A stretch of 8,321 nucleotides of DNA. Source: Opitutia bacterium (GTDB lineage Bacteria > Verrucomicrobiota > Verrucomicrobiia > Opitutales > Opitutaceae). Shown here piece after piece: positions 7,701 to 8,321 of the stretch; position 1 is the stretch's first letter, and each line of letters starts with the position of its first letter. The position numbers and the translations under genes are program-made. The notes beneath the pieces are model-generated. The model did not search any database. It had not been told where the DNA came from and saw nothing but the letters and a program-made list of their open reading frames with translations. The stretch spans positions 1 to 8,321 of the forward strand of contig PMKA01000510.1 in the NCBI GenBank assembly GCA_003157575.1. The letters are read 5' to 3'.

Positions 7701-8321
7701 TTGCCGCGGCGTACGAATACGATCCGTTCGGCAACCTCCAGAACGCGCAGGGCGGCTACGCAGCGTCCAATCCATTCCGGCATTCGACCAAGTACGCGGA
7801 CAGCGAGACAAGCGCCGGACTCGTGTACTATGGGATGCGGTACTATTCGCCGCAGTTGGGACGGTTCATCAACCGAGACCCGCTCGAAGAGGGAGGCGGA
7901 ATCGACCTTTACGGCTTCTGTGGAAATGATTCCGTGAACAAGTATGACTACCTCGGTTGCGATGACCCCGATGATGAGGTCCGAGCGGCCGCCGAGGATA
8001 ACGCTCGACGCGGGATCATCGACAAATACGGAGTTATGTTCTACATGTCTGGCCTCGGTGACGACTACATGATACAGTGTGGCGACGCGGCATCCGCCGG
8101 AACGACCGCGGCAGTCTCCGACTCACCCCAAAGCATAATCAACGAGCATGCACCGGAGTTGCGCGGAAAATTGCGAGCAGAGATTTCCCTGGGGTACTGG
8201 GACCGTGCGGCAAAAGACGCGATCCTCTACCTGAAAGCAACCAACCTGCACAGTGGAATCAGCGACGGTTTTGATGAATCGATAACCGATTCGACCATAG
8301 CCCCAAACAGTTCACTGTACG
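1739..8321 (+). CDS. Giant exported YD-repeat/RHS protein, 3'-truncated
   Basis: One frame runs without a stop to the window end: 2,194 complete codons from ATG 1739. Residues 1-18 are a signal peptide. About 20-130 are a beta-rich Ig-like stretch, 136-193 an MBG-type repeat, about 195-273 a PKD-like module and 278-317 a calcium-loop segment. About 318-914 are unrecognised. YD repeats (YxYDxxGRL type) span about 915-1930, the Rhs-associated core about 1993-2073, and an unknown tail starts at 2074. Known Rhs proteins fold the YD repeats into a hollow shell around the C-terminal segment, often a toxin; here that role is inferred. ATG 1739 was chosen because it begins a clean signal peptide. ATG 1610 is also in frame and adds 43 residues. 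Neither has a strong Shine-Dalgarno: 1739 has AGG 12 nt upstream, 1610 only a C-run. There is no PAAR or type VI marker, and export looks Sec-dependent. Confidence 0.93.
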   Translation, partial: MRLFLPAFVIFGAASLKADWTSRPPSTVLVGTGVSVVATATAYAGWENATLMFLWVQSPSGAWTFTIIGSGYDGSTIDGYGGYTLNVAGFWHWDVRLSTNEFPGSSPEGESIASALTAALPSSNSAMFVFSNLGPYTFDGTAKTATVTPYPSNATFAADLAKGPDAGSYTVTATATGNYTGSGSATLVINKATPAVTISPGSCLVAMGRSVTFSAASGKTGTYAWGGTAGASGGGSTKEVTFNTAGTFTVTVRDPGDNNYNPSNTASSTISVYDPHLDTDGDGMPDYWELANGLDPNNPSDASGDPDGDGITNVDEYNLWRCPTRNENGNNYVTRAKNDLTLAYLHVSVIAKGTGSVTVTMRDGNYQSLGGQTFNFHPPNGYTWWQEYENQLELLCDVGTLYNFNVTSTGVSEFIVATKLGPKTSPLLEAAVELNGRYADRIRSSEITSGSFSARIVPVGNIPFAAMDDSKFEGMRMISFGLGGSRSGRTAGRILFCAGPLVGENSTEYSSGIDPPDPRNCSIKIIKGPALEWSHQTAAHFQGRTPCGYVDVLQTREHWWVRFFPLGSYPDGTGFDDFSGAALLASYDITLTTPSTGYPSPIGFTMTRSAGGVTTMFEEESAFVSVMDQDLEIPGEPFELHFTTTGTSRFWRWRTPGAPRQGLTKVVATNPIFVLITGGVPVSTYYPITVDVAHYNGASETDPMASYEEKGYAAGDFLLQSKTGDFHGVTGDKALGDVRVSMETWQYSGSCLEISPISTTSSTGGSTFTEYYSRAQMLNFPNNLEGQPVIALGEIKNVWRTFGGDPAATGDPNNGYNPGASNLLTTYTYGADPVDGRAAVLEAVTKLGTTETGLTDYAYATGTFGGLPFVTTSVTRYSAYGSTALITINKDYSRRISNLDLCSKPISAQNPDGTKVSYAYQRGTLGSGTWTAGANGPDLLVAELNGKSGSAVSAYRGVSLDPLDMDPNRSTVDERVVNSQGLVVREATYAYTGSNFALLTSAYYAYNRFGALLMKADQPISVDANETPSTTGRVFYQASYTGWRKMWETDEQGVKLTYAYDDYDRVGSVTRDASGTSGQPDYIAQQTTAYLYDNTAGLVNGRGQIVRQTVSSPGVSETLVTEVATNTADQVVKSTAPGGLVTTTGYEINPDYFFLIGTDVTLPGGAARRTAFYMDGRTKSVTGTAVPDVAYSYSYNSTNGFLKTIETFTATGQATATCVDWLGRPDRVETAAWSGGARVVSDAYNSLGQLASQDTTSGNTKLTPTHLYTYDAYGRLQFEALDANGNGAIDLSSDLGIKKYEFAYQQGAPGCSTGDWYRYDGQIAWPYDGSNAATSRYASQAYSQLSGLTATTVAHEVSLDFDRNRTETTSTLDRANKMLTVNTTVAGTNQVLQTVTRDGLPVRSTNAQGQTSLMSYDSLGRLEASTDPRIGATDFAYWPGSTLVAMATPPDGRYTGYAYDAAGRVCAQTDSAGKAAYFLYDTAGNLVRQWGDTVNPVRYEYNDLGQKTGMHTYRSGTWTGSALPSGFTGDGDATTWTYQASTGLLTTKTDASSGAMHYEYNDLGQLKKRTDARAWVTNYLYNSMNLLQTVDYTDLVTTDVVRTYDRTGKVLTVTDAAGQRSFAYYDTWADNGYENELRNKSARLKSETLPSGFYGSANNVLNYDYQYQVSGRLNGPAASVKIGGGSAYTVAYGYDDVLRLNGVAYNGGTAFAYAYVANSNLVDTVSQAGGYLRDYDYRSDSNRLDKMTHIWGSVTSSRMETRLGYDGVGRRGTEKTQGTGFMAALGRTSDPGVHVDYAYTDKSEVDSSAKYVLTSNWLVGSLLAGTGRDFEYDPIGNRDATYGYAANALDQYTAAPGLGSFSYDGNGNMTGDGVRTYAYDGENRLIGVTQGPSSWTYVYDYLGRRIQKSGTGISTTRFLYDGWNLIAELDASGNILRRFAWGPDVSGTLAGAGGVGGLLLVDAGAAQYWPVYDASHNVIALYSSGGGFAAAYEYDPFGNLQNAQGGYAASNPFRHSTKYADSETSAGLVYYGMRYYSPQLGRFINRDPLEEGGGIDLYGFCGNDSVNKYDYLGCDDPDDEVRAAAEDNARRGIIDKYGVMFYMSGLGDDYMIQCGDAASAGTTAAVSDSPQSIINEHAPELRGKLRAEISLGYWDRAAKDAILYLKATNLHSGISDGFDESITDSTIAPNSSLY
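2144..2557 (+). other. MBG-type repeat followed by PKD/Ig-like module
   Basis: This is a sub-region of the RHS protein. Residues 136-193 carry the MBG hallmarks: an opening YTFDGTAKTATVTP, the central KGPDAGSYTVTATATGNYTG, and an ending LVINKATP. Residues about 195-273 resemble a PKD or Ig-like fold (VTFSAASGKTGTYAWGG, then FNTAGTFTVTVRD). Such beta-sandwich modules are typical of surface or secreted bacterial proteins and probably act as spacers or adhesion arms here. The MBG call is firm; the PKD call is moderate. Confidence 0.7.
2570..2690 (+). other. Thrombospondin-type-3-like calcium-binding segment
   Basis: Residues 278-317 of the RHS protein contain two acidic calcium-loop motifs, DTDGDGMPDYWE and DPDGDGITNVDEY, separated by LANGLDPNNPSDASG. 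The pattern DxDGDGxPDxWE followed by NGLDPxxxxD is characteristic of extracellular proteins in Verrucomicrobiota and related phyla. It probably forms a calcium-stiffened linker between the N-terminal beta modules and the large central region, which fits a location outside the cytoplasm. Confidence 0.75.
5582..5620 (+). other. EF-hand-like loop inside the YD region
   Basis: DANGNGAIDLSSD (residues 1282-1294) follows directly on the YD unit at 5540. Positions 1, 3, 5, 6, 8 and 9 fit a calcium loop (D, N, N, G, I, D). Position 12 is Ser, with Asp at 13, so the final ligand is shifted. It may bind calcium and rigidify a shell turn, or it may be only a turn-rich insert. Confidence 0.5.
6233..6433 (+). 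repeat. Near-identical YEYNDLGQ repeat pair
   Basis: Two 24-nt units, 6233-6256 and 6410-6433, both encode YEYNDLGQ and differ only at wobble positions (GAG/GAA, GGA/GGG, CAA/CAG). They are 177 nt apart, exactly 59 codons. They are the closest matching YD copies I noticed and suggest either a local duplication or strong structural constraint. Confidence 0.7.
7715..7957 (+). other. Rhs-associated core domain
   Basis: Residues 1993-2073 carry the hallmark end of the Rhs shell: EYDPFGN, NPFRHSTKYADSETSAGLVY, YGMRYYSPQLGRFINRDPLE, then GGGIDLYGFCGNDS and the closing KYDYLG. The RDP motif (Asp codon 7877-7879) and GG are conserved. The closing motif reads DYLG followed by Cys, where many Rhs proteins have DPxGL. 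In studied Rhs proteins the protein cleaves itself at or just after this point to free the C-terminal segment. Whether that occurs here cannot be told from sequence. Confidence 0.88.
7958..8321 (+). other. Unrecognised C-terminal tail after the Rhs core, incomplete
   Basis: At least 121 residues follow the core, and the window ends inside them. The tail opens acidic (CDDPDDEVRAAAEDNARR), then has DKYGVMFYMSGLGDDYMIQC, INEHAPELRGKLRAEI and YWDRAAKDAILYLKATNLH. It is free of YD repeats and looks partly helical. I recognise no nuclease, deaminase, ADP-ribosyltransferase or peptidase motif. By position it is the candidate variable tip, often a toxin in this family, but a non-toxic cap is possible. 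Third-position GC is about 64% by hand count, against about 85% in a YD stretch from about 6000 to 6290. Confidence 0.6.

Noticed and set aside
6668..7811. Further minus-strand open frames opposite the RHS core.
   Set aside because: They are Arg/Ala-rich, have no motifs or ribosome binding sites, and lie over a strongly supported YD/Rhs coding frame.

Overview
The window is GC-rich bacterial DNA (about 60% G+C by eye). It holds two plus-strand genes, both cut by the window edges, and a gap of roughly 0.4-0.5 kb between them. Three things suggest Verrucomicrobiota, possibly an Opitutales-like lineage: an MBG-type repeat followed by DxDGDG calcium-loop segments in an exported protein; the 'WGPDVSGTLAGAGGVGGLLLV'-type linker (read in two parts, nt 7559-7621) ahead of the Rhs core; and start codons with poor Shine-Dalgarno sequences. 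This placement comes from recognising sequence style, not from a database search.

Layout. Positions 2-1195 are the 3' part of a soluble GAF-HisKA-HATPase_c sensor histidine kinase, with all catalytic boxes intact. Positions 1196 to about 1738 hold no convincing gene. They contain three inverted repeats (1222-1235, 1415-1436, 1537-1578) and one sigma70-like promoter candidate (1451-1478).

From 1739 (or 1610) to the window end runs one uninterrupted reading frame of about 2,194 codons with no stop. I read it codon by codon. It encodes a giant exported YD-repeat/RHS protein. In order it has a Sec-type signal peptide, Ig-like, MBG and PKD-like beta modules, a thrombospondin-type-3-like calcium segment, about 600 unrecognised residues, about 1,000 residues of YD repeats, the Rhs-associated core, and a C-terminal tail of at least 121 residues that I do not recognise. 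The tail has lower third-position GC than the YD region (about 64% against about 85% in a sampled stretch). This fits the usual polymorphic-tip layout of Rhs proteins. The tail and any downstream immunity gene lie beyond the window edge.

The kinase and the RHS gene probably belong to separate transcription units, because the gap is long and carries hairpins and a promoter candidate. Nothing in the sequence links them functionally. The most interesting part is the RHS tail. I found no CRISPR array, tRNA, rRNA, transposase or complete novel system.
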